The notes: generated by a model not told the origin, from the sequence alone. A stretch of 64,000 bases of DNA from PALSA-270 sp963770245 (GCA_963770245.1 CAVYOX010000001.1:164347-228346), one strand, 5' to 3'; shown: positions 17,164 to 27,340, counted from the first letter of the stretch. Program-made: numbers and translations.

Positions 17164-18894
17164 CTACCCGAATGTGAAGGCAAACGCCTGCACGCCCGGA
17201 TCGAGGAATTCAATCTCGAAAGTTCTGTCTTCTACGGTACCTTTTTGCCGAATGAGCTGATATAGACGGTGCCCTTGAACCGTGCCGGCGCCGTTCGCGT
17301 CAGTATCGCTGCCATGGTCGTCGCCGGGCGGCGTCCCGTCGACTGTCACCTTGAAACGAACCGGCTTGCCATCCGTGGTGGGCCCGAGCACCAAGTGCAG
17401 ATCGCGCGCATGAAAGCGGAACACAATTGTCCCGGAGGATCCTTTCAGCACCGCGCTCTCCGGGCCCACTTTCCAGGTTCCGCTCAAGGCCCACTGATTG
17501 AGGGAGAGGCGCGGCCGCGGGACATAGGCTTTGCTCGCATCCTGAGCGATGGTCGGAGCGGAGGCAAAATGCTCGGCGCGCTCATACCCAATGTAGGTTT
17601 CGTGCGACCGAACATCCTGATTGTCCGGGGCAGCTTCAGCGCCGGTCGCGGAGACATTGATCGCTGCTCGGGAGACCGACGTTGCGCCGTTCTCTTTTAA
17701 GAGTTGCTGAATCACCTGCTCGGACCCCTCATAATCGCCTTCGCCAAAATGGTGATGCCGAATCCGCCCTTTACCGTCGATGAAATAGTGGGCCGGCCAG
17801 TATTCGTTGTGGAAAGCTTGCCAAATCACGTCGTTGCTGTCGATGGCAACGGGATAGCTGATCTTCAAGTCGCGAACCGCTTTTTCCACGTTCGCGGGCT
17901 CCTTCTCAAACGCGAACTCTGGGGTGTGCACGCCGATCACCACGAGTCCGGCATCTTTGTACTTCTCCGCCCACCCTTCTACGTAAGGCAAGGCCCGCAG
18001 GCAGTTGATGCACGAGTATGTCCAGAAATCGATTAGCACGACTTTGCCGCGGAGAGAGTCGCGCGTGAGCGGTGCGGAGTTGAGCCATGCGATGGCTCCG
18101 CTCAGCTCGGGCATGGCCCCCTCATCATCGAGAACCAGCGAAGAGTCCGCGGCACTCACCGCCACGATCCCCGGTTTCTCGGGACCTAATGTTTTGATCA
18201 AATGCGCTTCCGCTTGGGAGGTGTTCAGGAAGGAGACCTTGGTGAGCAGATTCGTGTCCCACCCCATCGCGATGGCCAGGACTCCGACGATCACCGCAAC
18301 CCCCAGGACGCGTCGTATCCAGACCTCAAAAGAGAGAGACCGTTTCATGACAGACAGCGCCTTGTTGCCGGCAAAAAGCGCAATTCCGAGAGAGGTTGCT
18401 GCACCCACCGCAAAAGACAATAGCAAGAAGGACGAACGCGCGCCCGGGCCCTGAATCGCCGCTCCGGTCAAGATCAGGCCGAGAATAGGGCCGGCACAAG
18501 GAGCCCAAAGCAATCCGGTCGAAATTCCCAGCACAAACGACTTTCCGACACCGTCGGCGGCTGAAGGGCTGCCTTGGAGGCGGCTGCCTGCTTGGACGAG
18601 CGGCCGAGTGAATACTTCGGCCAGTGAAGGGAAGAGTAGGCTAACCCCTAAAAGCAGGAAAATGAGCATCGCCACATAGCGTCCGTCTTGATTCAGGCGT
18701 ACGACCCAATGTCCGCCGAATGCGGCGGCGATCGCCACCAAAGAAAACGTGAGCGCCATGCCGGCCAGCAGAGGAAGCCCGGAACGGCGAAACGGTTGAT
18801 CCGCACGAGCAAATACAAATGGCAAGACAGGAAGAATGCATGGGCTGAGGATCGTCAGCACACCGCCAATAAAGGCCAACAAGTAAATAAACAT
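17164..18894 (-). CDS. DipZ-like protein: CcdA/DsbD membrane domain, thioredoxin domain and C-terminal NPCBM-like domain
   Basis: Residues 1-235 form a CcdA-type six- to seven-helix electron-transfer domain (LTILSPCILPVLPFVFA, LLWAPCAGPILGLIL, each with its conserved proline-flanked Cys). Residues 275-410 are a TlpA/redoxin-like domain with active site Cys-Ile-Asn-Cys in TYSCINCLRALPYV. The last 120 residues (VLKGSSGTIVFRFHARDLHLV, GTVEDRTFEIEFLDPGVQAFAFTFG) form a beta-sandwich seen in DipZ homologues. The protein moves electrons from cytosolic thioredoxin to periplasmic partners. Flanked by msrA (upstream, 53 bases) and msrB (downstream, 22 bases), it most likely recycles both reductases. 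Confidence 0.93.
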   Translation of the reverse strand: MFIYLLAFIGGVLTILSPCILPVLPFVFARADQPFRRSGLPLLAGMALTFSLVAIAAAFGGHWVVRLNQDGRYVAMLIFLLLGVSLLFPSLAEVFTRPLVQAGSRLQGSPSAADGVGKSFVLGISTGLLWAPCAGPILGLILTGAAIQGPGARSSFLLLSFAVGAATSLGIALFAGNKALSVMKRSLSFEVWIRRVLGVAVIVGVLAIAMGWDTNLLTKVSFLNTSQAEAHLIKTLGPEKPGIVAVSAADSSLVLDDEGAMPELSGAIAWLNSAPLTRDSLRGKVVLIDFWTYSCINCLRALPYVEGWAEKYKDAGLVVIGVHTPEFAFEKEPANVEKAVRDLKISYPVAIDSNDVIWQAFHNEYWPAHYFIDGKGRIRHHHFGEGDYEGSEQVIQQLLKENGATSVSRAAINVSATGAEAAPDNQDVRSHETYIGYERAEHFASAPTIAQDASKAYVPRPRLSLNQWALSGTWKVGPESAVLKGSSGTIVFRFHARDLHLVLGPTTDGKPVRFKVTVDGTPPGDDHGSDTDANGAGTVQGHRLYQLIRQKGTVEDRTFEIEFLDPGVQAFAFTFG

Positions 18895-18947
18895 AATTCC
18901 CGTTTATTCCGCGCTCCCTTGCTCCGAGCGCATCGCCCCCTTATGCC

Positions 18948-19646
18948 CTACTTCTTATAGAGCGAGGGAAGTTGCTCCCGAAGGCGCTCGACCTTAGGCA
19001 AGTCATTGACCGCTATGTATGAATTGTCGGGATGAAGCGTGGCGAAATTCTGATGCTCTATTTCAGCCGCGTAGAACGCCTTCAGCGGAACCACCTGCGT
19101 CACAATCGGACCCGGAAACGATTTTGCCTGTTCCAGCTGGGCGATGTAGGCCTCGGCGATGTGCCTTTGTTCGTCATTCGCGTAGAAAATTATCGAGCGA
19201 TACTGGGTGCCAGTGTCCGGCCCCTGGAAATTGAGTTCGGTGGGGTCGTGGGCCACGGAGAAGAACACTTTCAGAAGTTGGCCGTAGGAAATTTGTGCGG
19301 CGTCGAAAGTGATCTTCACGGACTCAGCGTGTCCCGTCTTTCCCGAACTTACTTCTTCATAGGTCGGCATGGGGACAGTGCCCCCGGAATATCCTGAAGT
19401 AGCATTCTTCACCCCTTTGACATGCTGGAAAACGAGCTGGACTCCCCAAAAACAACCGCCGGCGACAACCGCAGTTTGTTTGGCTGATTTCGCAGCGAGC
19501 GGGGTATCCACCACCGGATCGGGGAGAACGACTCCGCGCTCGGCGGCGTGGGCAAGGTTCGAGACAACTACACCGGCAACGATCAGGATCGCGACTAGAA
19601 CCGCGATCATAGGGACCCAGCGAAGATGCTTCACTGCACGATTCAT
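18948..19646 (-). CDS. msrA: Peptide-methionine (S)-S-oxide reductase MsrA, membrane-anchored or exported
   Basis: MsrA reduces the S epimer of methionine sulfoxide. After an N-terminal hydrophobic segment (PMIAVLVAILIVAGVVV), either an anchor or an uncleaved signal, the catalytic motif GGCFWGVQLVFQHVKGV is followed by SGYSGG, HAESVKITFDAAQISY, FFSVAHDPTELNFQGPDTGTQYRS and a HQNFATLHPDNSYI segment. It is first in the minus-strand trio with the DipZ-like protein and MsrB. The genome thus encodes both epimer-specific enzymes for extracytoplasmic repair. Confidence 0.95.
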   Translation of the reverse strand: MNRAVKHLRWVPMIAVLVAILIVAGVVVSNLAHAAERGVVLPDPVVDTPLAAKSAKQTAVVAGGCFWGVQLVFQHVKGVKNATSGYSGGTVPMPTYEEVSSGKTGHAESVKITFDAAQISYGQLLKVFFSVAHDPTELNFQGPDTGTQYRSIIFYANDEQRHIAEAYIAQLEQAKSFPGPIVTQVVPLKAFYAAEIEHQNFATLHPDNSYIAVNDLPKVERLREQLPSLYKK

Positions 19647-19800
19647 GGCTAGATTTCTCCCCCTTCGTTCGATTCGTAAGCAGTTGAAAAGTTACAGCTC
19701 GGGCTCTCTGCCAACGCCGCACAATAGCCTTTAGGACTCCAGTATCGAGGGGCGCAATCTTTCCCCTGCCAATTGCCGGGGGAAATGCACGAGTGATTCC

Positions 19801-20376
19801 TCACTTTGCAACCGGATACTCCCTAAGCCAGTGCAAAACTTGATCGGCACTCTCATTGCTCGGAAACACCGGATACAAGGAATGCTCGATGCGCCCATCC
19901 CGAATAACCAACGTCAGACGCTTCAACAACCGCATGCCGGCCGTTTCAAATGTTGGTAAACGCAGCGCGTCGCACAACTCGAACGCCGCATCGCTCAGTA
20001 CCTCAAACGGAAGGTGGAGGCGGTCGGCCATCTCACGCTGATACTCCGTTGTTTGTGTGCTTAAGCCGAACACCTCGGTGCCAAGCTGCAACAGCTCCTG
20101 ATACTGGTCCCGAAAATTGCAGGCCTGAGGAGTGCACCCGCGGGCGCCCGGGATTGCGTCCCAGCCTTCGGGCAACGGCTTTCCCGGCACTCCTGTCATG
20201 GGATAGCAATAGATCACGGTCCGAACGGCGTTCAATGCCGCAAGAGCGACCATCCGGCCAGAGGTAGAGCGAAGGACGATCTCGGGCACACGCATGCCCG
20301 CGAGATGGTCTGCCGCACCATCATCTGCAGGTCGAGGTAGACCGGAGGGCAGCGGGAATTCCGTCTGCTGATGCAC
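19801..20376 (-). CDS. PrxQ/BCP-type peroxiredoxin
   Basis: The protein reduces hydrogen peroxide and organic peroxides. With a GTG start at 20376 it has 191 residues; upstream extension in frame would overlap the divergent gene at 20522 and carries no conserved sequence. Landmarks are VIYCYPMTGVPGKPLPEGWDAIPG, the peroxidatic Cys81 in GARGCTPQACNFRD with resolving Cys86, FGLSTQTTEYQREMADRLHLPFEVLSD and a C-terminal RLTLVIRDGRIEHSLYPVFP. It lies next to the methionine-sulfoxide repair operon on the same strand, suggesting an oxidative-stress neighbourhood. Confidence 0.88.
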   Translation of the reverse strand: MHQQTEFPLPSGLPRPADDGAADHLAGMRVPEIVLRSTSGRMVALAALNAVRTVIYCYPMTGVPGKPLPEGWDAIPGARGCTPQACNFRDQYQELLQLGTEVFGLSTQTTEYQREMADRLHLPFEVLSDAAFELCDALRLPTFETAGMRLLKRLTLVIRDGRIEHSLYPVFPSNESADQVLHWLREYPVAK

Positions 20377-20521
20377 GTCATCGGTAAGAGTACTACGCCG
20401 CAGGGGAGAGTCGAAAGAGGGCCTGTTCGCGGGTGGCTGAAGGTTCAGATACCGTCGTCTATGGTATATTTTTTCGATTCTCACACCTCTATTTCTCATC
20501 GTCGATCTTAGGGAGTCTTCC

Positions 20522-22301
20522 ATGCGATTGTCCGGCTTGTGTAGAACTCTGTTGCCCGCGATCGTTGTGCCAGCGGCATTGAGTCTCGGGACTGCATTTT
20601 TGTCAGCGCAAAGCCAGTCCAACACTCGATGCCCGAACGATGACAGCGGGTTGAAGTTACCCGCCGGTTTTTGCGCAACCGTATTTGCCGACGACATCGG
20701 TCACGCCCGCCACCTGGTGGTGGCGCCGAGCGGAGTGGTTTACGTCAACACCTGGTCGGGTGAGTACTACGGCAACGCCGCGCCGCATGCCGGCGGGTTT
20801 CTGGTGGCCCTCGAGGACAGCAAGGGAGCGGGAAAGGCCGATGTGATTGAGCGCTTCGGTGAAACCGTGCAGACTGGCGGAGCCGGTGGCACAGGCATCG
20901 GAATGTATAAGGGGTCGATTTACGCGGAGATCAACGATCGAATCGTGCGATATTCACTGCCTGCCGGTTCCATCGTTCCGCGGGACCCTCCCGATACGAT
21001 CGTCTCCGGATTGCCTCTAGGGGGCGATCATCCCATGCATCCATTCATCATCAACGCCGACGGGATCCATGTACGTCGACGTGGCTACCGCGACCAATTC
21101 CTGCCAGCTGAAAAATCGGACACTCAAATCGCCCGGCGCGGATCCCTGCACCGAACTTGAGACCCGTGGCGGAATCTGGCGATATGACGCCAACAAGACG
21201 AACCAAACGTTTTCACCCGCCGAGCGCTTCGCGACCGGGATCCGCAACGCGGAAGGCTTTGCCATCGACGACAGCGGACGCTTATTTGTGACCCAACACG
21301 GGCGAGACCAATTGCATGCGAATTGGCCCGACCTCTACAAGCCCGACCAGGAGGCCACGCTGCCGGCTGAAGAGTTGCTGCTTCTGAAGCCGGGCGGCGA
21401 CTATGGCTGGCCCGAGTGCTACTACGACGCGTTCGTGCAAAAGCTGGTTCTGGCACCGGAATACGGCGGTGACGGCGGCAAAACGGTCGGTCCGTGCGCG
21501 AACAAGATCGCTCCGACTGCGGCATTTCCGGCGCATTGGGCTCCGAACGGAATGGTGCACTACGACAAGAAACAATTCCCCGCCCGCTACCGTAACGGCG
21601 TGTTCATCGCCTTCCACGGTTCGTGGAATCGGGCACCCTATGCGCAAGGTGGCTACAACGTAGTTTTTCAGCCGCTCGCCGGCGACCAGGCATCCGGCCG
21701 CTGCGAAATATTTGCCGACGGTTTTGCCGGAGCGGTGAAGTCGCCGGACAAGCGGCACCATCGTCCGACCGGCCTCGCGGTCGGGCCGGACGGGTGCGCT
21801 CTATGTTTCCGATGATATAGCGCGGACGAATCTACCGAATTGTCTATCGAGGCGGCTCCGAAGGCGGCGCAGCCACGTTCACTCCATGTCCGAGTGCGTC
21901 GGCGCCGGCCGGCGATATCGTCGAAGTCGCCGCCAGACCGCCGGAAGGGCACGCACCCGGACGCGGGTGCGGCCGCAAATGTCGGTCCCGCCGTTCCCCA
22001 AGGGGCGACGCCAGAAATGGTTGCTCTGGGTGATCGCATCTACCACGGCCAGGTGGGCGGAGCAGCGTGCACGGGTTGCCATGGCGCGAGTGGTACGGGC
22101 TCGCCCTTGGGGCCCGATCTGACGGTCAAGAAATGGTTGTGGAGCGATGGTAGCTATGCCGGAATCGCGAAAACGATCACCGATGGCGTGCCGCAGCCAA
22201 AAAAGTATCGCAGTCCGATGCCGCCGATGGGCGGAGCGCAACTAACGGCGGAGCAGTTATCGGCGCTGGCTGCATATGTCTGGAGCCTGAGCCACCGGTA
22301 A
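20522..22301 (+). pseudogene. PQQ-type sugar (sorbosone) dehydrogenase fused to cytochrome c, four frameshifts
   Basis: ATG 20522 follows AGGGAGTCT and opens a signal peptide. The propeller reads FCATVFADDIGHARHLVVAPSG, GTGIGMYKGSIYAEI, then, after an indel near 21065, GIRNAEGFAIDDSGRLFVTQHGRDQL, PGGDYGWPECYYD, VFIAFHGSWNRAPY. Further indels lie near 21791 (GPDG then ALYVSDD), 21823 (DDI then GRIYRIVYRGG) and 21950. The last 100 residues are a cytochrome c domain with haem motif CTGCHGASGTGSPLGPDLT and a distal MPPMGG methionine. All four are single-base gains relative to the restored frame. Repaired, the product is a periplasmic soluble-type quinoprotein with its own electron acceptor. Confidence 0.85.
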
Positions 22302-22602
22302 GCAGCATTTTCAAGAACACCCGGACATCACTGGGGCGGAACTGTACGGTTTTGCCCGACAATTTGGCGGAACAGGCGGGCTGGGAGTACGGCGCCGCAT
22401 CGCAGGACATCTGATTGGGGTCTTTCCGCATGAAAAAATCGCAGGCGACAAAGTTAGTCTCTATGTTCATCCCAAAAACCACGGCCGAATGCGGATGACA
22501 GATGCTGCTGGCCGAAAGCGGCATTGGATATTCGAGATCCACTTCGTGGATCGCATCCGGCAGATTGGCGGATTCTACGAAGAACTGCGGACCATCGGCT
22601 GA
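22302..22602 (+). pseudogene. C-terminal remnant of an M24-type metallopeptidase-like protein
   Basis: A frame without a start runs from just after the dehydrogenase stop to TGA 22600-22602. It reads GAELYGFARQFGG, HLIGVFPHEKIAGDKVSLYVHPKN and RHWIFEIHFVDRIRQIGGFYEELRTIG. This segment resembles, from memory, the C-terminal end of Xaa-Pro-peptidase-like M24 proteins (GVFPHEK, EIHFVDRxRQIGGFYE). About 100 residues survive and the metal-binding core is absent. The family call needs a search. Confidence 0.5.
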
Positions 22603-22967
22603 TGGTCGCTGTTTTTCTTGGTGCCATGGCTTCGAACTTTCCAGAGGTGCGTGGCGTGAATCTCGATCCTCAGACCCGGTGCGAACACTTTCACGGAACC
22701 ACCGACATCATTGCGATCAAGATGAAGTGCTGTGGCGTCTACTATGCGTGCCAGGAATGCCACCGAGCGCTGAGCGAACACGAAATCGAAGTCTGGCCAG
22801 AGCGCGAATGGAGCCAGGAAGCAATACTTTGCGGTGCCTGTCGGGTAGAGCTGACGATCCACCATTACTTGCAGAGCGAGTTTCGTTGCCCAGCTTGCCG
22901 CGCCCAGTTCAATCCTAGATGTCGAAGCCACTATCATCTCTATTTTCAAATGCCCGGCAGTTTGTAG
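22602..22967 (+). CDS. CHY-type zinc finger protein
   Basis: Starting at ATG 22602 (overlapping the preceding stop as TGATG) or at ATG 22626, the protein carries the CHY zinc-finger pattern: TRCEHFHG, KMKCCGVYYACQECHRAL, a LCGACRVELTIHHYL pair and FRCPACRAQFNPRCRSHYH. About ten Cys/His ligands suggest two to three zinc ions. Bacterial stand-alone CHY proteins have no well-established role. The domain is intact and normal in length (about 110 residues). Confidence 0.85.
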   Translation: MVAVFLGAMASNFPEVRGVNLDPQTRCEHFHGTTDIIAIKMKCCGVYYACQECHRALSEHEIEVWPEREWSQEAILCGACRVELTIHHYLQSEFRCPACRAQFNPRCRSHYHLYFQMPGSL

Positions 22968-23009
22968 GATCTAGATGTCGACCACGGCACCATGGGGAAG
23001 GGAAGCGAA

Positions 23010-24539
23010 ATGGCATCGTTGGATGCGGAGCAGAGCCTGGGGCAGTGGGAAGTCCATTCTCGGACTGACATGGCTGTGTTGCTCGGAATTGCAGCGATCG
23101 AAGTGGTCGTTCATCTGCTAACGAATAATCGCTATGGCTTTCATCGCGATGAGCTCCAGTTTCTGAGCGATGCCCGGCACTTGGACTGGGGATTTGTCCC
23201 CTATCCGCCATTGACACCATTCGTCGAGCGCATCAGCCTTGGAATCTTTGGCGTTTCGATGGGGGGACTGCGTATGTTCTCGGTCCTAGCGCAGGCGCTG
23301 GCCATCGTGGTCACTGGGCTGATGGCCCGGGAGCTTGGCGGGGGACGGCTGGCCCAGGTTACGGCGACGTTGGCGGCCGCGCTCGCACCCTTGCCGCTTT
23401 TCGAGGGCACGGAGTTCCAGTACACGACCTTCGACTATCTGTGGTGGGTGCTGGCTGGGTACTTCGTGGTTCGCCTGCTGAAGACAGAGAACCCGCGCTG
23501 GTGGCTGGCGATTGGCGCGGCCATCGGTTTTGGCCTGATGACCAAGTACACGATCCTCTTTTATGTGGCCGGAATACTCGGCGGGCTCCTGCTGACGCGC
23601 GACCGACGATTTTTCTTGAGCGGATGGCTCTGGGGCGGCGTAGGCCTGGCGCTGCTGATTTTTCTGCCCAACCTCGTGTGGCAAATGCGCCACGGATTCG
23701 TCACCTACCACTTCCTTCAGCATATTCACCTGCGCGACGTGGGAGAGGGCCGAGCCAATGGATTTGTGCTCAATCAGTTCCTGATCTGCACGAATTTCTA
23801 TTCGGCCCCGCTGTGGATTGCTGGCTTGTGGTGCTTCTTGCTCAGCCAGCGTTATCGTCTGCTGGCCTGGATGTACCTGGTCCCGCTGGCGCTGTTCTAT
23901 TTTGGCAAGGGACGGTACTACTACCTGGCAGCGGCCTATCCCATGCTGATTGCGATGGGCGCGGCCGCAGGCGAGCGCTGGGTCGGGGGGCTGCCGCGGC
24001 TGAGGCGGTGGTTGGTGGAAGGCGTGCTATTCACCGGAATCGCCGGCGCCGGGCTGTACGGCTGTGCGCTGGTTCTGCCGCTCGCCTCCGGCGGTCCGCT
24101 TATGCATTTCGCTCTCGAGAGAAACGACGCTCTGCGCGAGGAGTTCGGGTGGTCTGACCTGGTGCGGACGGTGGCGGGTATTCGCGATTCCATGCCTTTG
24201 CCGCAGCGCGAGGATGTCGGCGTCCTGGTGGGGAACTACGGCGAGCAAGGTGCTATCGAAATCCTCGGCCCGGCTTACCGCTTGCCATCGCCCATCAGCC
24301 TCACGAACTCGGCATGGCTGCGCGGGTATCCCGTGCCGCCCCCCTCGACCTTAATCGTGGTGGGCTTCTCGCGCCAGGCCGCAGACAAAGCATTTACTGC
24401 GTGCCGGCTCGCCGGTCAGAACGGCAATCCCTATGGCATTAAGAACGAGGAAAGCGAGTATCACCCTGACATATTCGTCTGCGGTGGCCCCCGCATGCCC
24501 TGGCCAGAGTTCTGGAAGAAGCACCAGAACTTTGGTTGA
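23010..24539 (+). CDS. GT39-like (ArnT/PMT family) membrane glycosyltransferase
   Basis: This GT-C-fold enzyme would transfer a sugar from a polyprenyl-phosphate donor on the periplasmic face. The first luminal loop holds the catalytic acidic pair in GFHRDELQFLSDARHLDWG followed by PPLTPFVERISLGIFG. About eleven to twelve transmembrane helices follow, and the C-terminal third is a periplasmic soluble domain (LVGNYGEQGAIEILGPAYRLPSPISLTNSAWLRGY). I prefer ATG 23010, which follows GGGAAGGGAAG; 22992 has no such site. The acceptor is unknown. It ends one base before the convergent permease gene. Confidence 0.88.
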   Translation: MASLDAEQSLGQWEVHSRTDMAVLLGIAAIEVVVHLLTNNRYGFHRDELQFLSDARHLDWGFVPYPPLTPFVERISLGIFGVSMGGLRMFSVLAQALAIVVTGLMARELGGGRLAQVTATLAAALAPLPLFEGTEFQYTTFDYLWWVLAGYFVVRLLKTENPRWWLAIGAAIGFGLMTKYTILFYVAGILGGLLLTRDRRFFLSGWLWGGVGLALLIFLPNLVWQMRHGFVTYHFLQHIHLRDVGEGRANGFVLNQFLICTNFYSAPLWIAGLWCFLLSQRYRLLAWMYLVPLALFYFGKGRYYYLAAAYPMLIAMGAAAGERWVGGLPRLRRWLVEGVLFTGIAGAGLYGCALVLPLASGGPLMHFALERNDALREEFGWSDLVRTVAGIRDSMPLPQREDVGVLVGNYGEQGAIEILGPAYRLPSPISLTNSAWLRGYPVPPPSTLIVVGFSRQAADKAFTACRLAGQNGNPYGIKNEESEYHPDIFVCGGPRMPWPEFWKKHQNFG

Positions 24540-24540
24540 A

Positions 24541-27018
24541 CTACTCTGCGCGCAACGCGTGCACCGGATCCACTGCGGCGGCCCGGCGGGAAGGTAGATA
24601 GCAGGCGAAATAGGCGATGGCCAGCACCCCGGCCGTGGTGATGGCATAGGTCCCTGGGTCCATGGGGCTTATGTTGAATAGAAGCGAGGACATCAGCCGC
24701 ATGGTGGTAAATGCGGCGACCAAGCCGAACGCGATCCCAATCGCGGTCAGCCATAGTCCTTGACGTACGAACATTGCAGTCAAAGCCTGCCGTTGGGCAC
24801 CGAGCGCCATCCGTATGCCGATCTCCCGTGTCCGCTGAGACACCGCATAGGAGATCACGCCATAAATGCCGACGATTCCGAGCAGCAGCGCCATGCTTCC
24901 GGCGACGCATAACATGACGAGGGTGAACGAGGTCCGCGCCATCGATTTCATATACAGCTCACCGAGCGTGGTTGCGTCCGACAGAGGAAGATCCGAATCG
25001 ACCGCCCAGACCGTTTGCTGGACTTCCTTCATGAATGCTGCCGAGCCCGCGCGCGGGGAGCGAATCGCGAACGCGGCATCGCGGCGCACCATCTCCTTGG
25101 CGCCCTCGAAACCATCCTGCATGATCGGCCAATACACCGAGGTGGGCGCTGGATTGTTCGGGCCGTCGTCGTATACATCCTTCGCAACACCGACAATTTC
25201 ACGCCAGTCGTCGGTGCTGCCGATGCGAATTCGCTTTCCCAGGGCGCTGGCCGGGTCATGCCAGTACTCTTTTGCAAGATTCTCTGAGACGATGGCGACG
25301 GGCCTTTTCTGGTAGGTTTCGGTCCAGGTGAGATCGCGGCCGGCCACCAGCGGCGTTCCGAGGGTCGCGAAAAATCCGGGTGAGATGAATTTGAACCGGC
25401 GGAGGGGCGGAAGTTCCCCTTCCTTGTAGGTACGGTCCGCGGCCACGATAGGATCGACTCTATCGCTTCCGTCCATCGGGATGGCGGTTGAGAAGCCGAC
25501 CGAGGAAACGCCGGGAAGAGCCGACAGCTTGTCTACCATGGCCTGTTCCATGTGGACTAGACGGTCGCGCTCGGAGGCTGGCACCTGCGTTTCCGGAATG
25601 TAGAGACGGAATGTCCTCACTTGATCCGGCTCGGCAAAGCCGGGAGACACGTGCATCAAAGCCTGAAATGTGCGGATCATCAGACCCGAACAGATCAGCA
25701 GGACCAGTGCCAGAGCGACCTGCAAAACGACCAGCGTCTTGCGCGCACGGTGGCGTTCGCGGCTCTGGCTTAGCGCTCGTCCTCCCTCCCTCAGACCGCT
25801 TTGCAAACCCGGGCCGGCGTACTTGAGCACCGGAATCAAGCCAATCATAAGGCTGACAAAGCCTGCGAGTCCCAACGTGAAAAGCAGCACCGGGATATCG
25901 ATGCCGATTTCATGGAGTCTCGGGAGGCCGGTGGGCGCCATGGCAAGCAGAACGCGCAACCCTCCGTAGGCCAATGCCAGACCAACCAGGCTTCCTGCGA
26001 GTCCTAGGACCAGGCTCTCGAACAAGAGCCCGGCCGTGATCCGCGACCGTCCGGCGCCCAATGCGGTACGAATGGCTAATTCCTGACGTCGACCTTCGAC
26101 ACGCACCAGCAGTAGGTTTGCGACGTTGGCACAGGCCACGAGCAGCACCATGACGATCGATCCCATCAAGACCCACAATACGTTCCCCACATCGCCGATC
26201 ACGTCTTGCTTCAAGGGGCGCAGATTTGGCTGAATCTGTGCTTTTTCAAAAAGCGCCGGACTAAACCCCTCGGGCGCAGGGAAACTTCGGATCGCGATGG
26301 GAAGCAGACGGGCTAGGTCCACGCTCGCCTGCGCCATCGTCACTCCAGGCTTCAAACGGGCAAGCGATCGAAAACTGAAGTTCCCCAGCTTTGTCTTGTT
26401 GCGGTCCCACTGCATCGGAAGAATGAGCGCGGCATCGGCCTCATCAAGAAAATGAAATCCCTTCGGCAAGACGCCGATAATCTCACGCGGCCTTCCGTCC
26501 GCAATGATGGTGCGGCCAAGGACAGAGGCACTTCCGCCGAATTTCTGGCGCCAATAGCCATAGGAGAGCAGGACAGTTTCCGGTGCGCCTGGCGAATCAT
26601 CGTGGCGAGTGAACAATCTCCCTAACGCCGGGGTCACGCCGAGGATGGGAAGGGTTCCATCGGTGACGTCGAGGCCCTGGAGGTGCTCGGGCTGCCCGGC
26701 ACCGGTGACGCTCAGCGAATCGCCGGAGTAAACGCCGATATCCTGAAGGGTAGTGTTTTGCTCGCGATCAATGAAGTAAACAAAGGGCGCCATGTTCACT
26801 TCCCGGAGACCAATTCCGGGCGCCCTGTGCCACACTCCGATCAGTTGCTCCGCGTGAGGGTAGTTCAGAGGCTTCAGCAGTACGCCTTCGACGATGCTGA
26901 AGATCACCGTGTTCGCGCCCACGCCCACGGCCAACGTAATCAAAGTGATCGCGGTGAACGTCCGCGCTCGGCTGAGTCTTCTTAATACCTGCTTGAGTTG
27001 GTCACTGAACATCGCCAT
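24541..27018 (-). CDS. ADOP-type FtsX/MacB family ABC transporter permease
   Basis: This large permease begins FSDQLKQVLRRLSRARTFTAITLITLAVGVGANTVIF and has the duplicated MacB_PCD-FtsX layout typical of Acidobacteria: a first periplasmic domain (about 50-255), an FtsX core (VLWVLMGSIVMVLLVACANVANLLLVR with three helices), a second helix, a second periplasmic domain (about 455-690), and a final FtsX core (QRTREIGIRMALGAQRQALTAMFVRQG) ending SRRAAAVDPVHALRAE. No ATPase gene lies nearby; orphan permeases of this type are usual in the phylum. ATG 27018 follows GGAGAGCTGGAG. The substrate is unknown. Confidence 0.92.
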   Translation of the reverse strand: MAMFSDQLKQVLRRLSRARTFTAITLITLAVGVGANTVIFSIVEGVLLKPLNYPHAEQLIGVWHRAPGIGLREVNMAPFVYFIDREQNTTLQDIGVYSGDSLSVTGAGQPEHLQGLDVTDGTLPILGVTPALGRLFTRHDDSPGAPETVLLSYGYWRQKFGGSASVLGRTIIADGRPREIIGVLPKGFHFLDEADAALILPMQWDRNKTKLGNFSFRSLARLKPGVTMAQASVDLARLLPIAIRSFPAPEGFSPALFEKAQIQPNLRPLKQDVIGDVGNVLWVLMGSIVMVLLVACANVANLLLVRVEGRRQELAIRTALGAGRSRITAGLLFESLVLGLAGSLVGLALAYGGLRVLLAMAPTGLPRLHEIGIDIPVLLFTLGLAGFVSLMIGLIPVLKYAGPGLQSGLREGGRALSQSRERHRARKTLVVLQVALALVLLICSGLMIRTFQALMHVSPGFAEPDQVRTFRLYIPETQVPASERDRLVHMEQAMVDKLSALPGVSSVGFSTAIPMDGSDRVDPIVAADRTYKEGELPPLRRFKFISPGFFATLGTPLVAGRDLTWTETYQKRPVAIVSENLAKEYWHDPASALGKRIRIGSTDDWREIVGVAKDVYDDGPNNPAPTSVYWPIMQDGFEGAKEMVRRDAAFAIRSPRAGSAAFMKEVQQTVWAVDSDLPLSDATTLGELYMKSMARTSFTLVMLCVAGSMALLLGIVGIYGVISYAVSQRTREIGIRMALGAQRQALTAMFVRQGLWLTAIGIAFGLVAAFTTMRLMSSLLFNISPMDPGTYAITTAGVLAIAYFACYLPSRRAAAVDPVHALRAE

Positions 27019-27340
27019 GCTCCAGCTCTCCTCGCCCATGGAGTTGCCTTCGCAGCCGAGCTGCGGCAGCCCCCGCAGTGATCATTACGTCACCGGGCGG
27101 CGAAAAGTTCGCACTTTGTGGGACTGCCGGCCACTCGGTCGATCGCAGAGTCACTCCGGACCGACCTCCGCGGAGCCGAAATCGCCCGCGCCAAACTACG
27201 GTGAGCCAGCAATTTACGAGCAGAACCCATTGGTTGATCGCATGGGCGGACCCAGCGTACGCGCCCGGAGCGGATGGTTCGCACAACTTCGCCGTATGCG
27301 GGAGATTTGTTGGCCCGGTGCAGGAAGGTACAATCGCAGA

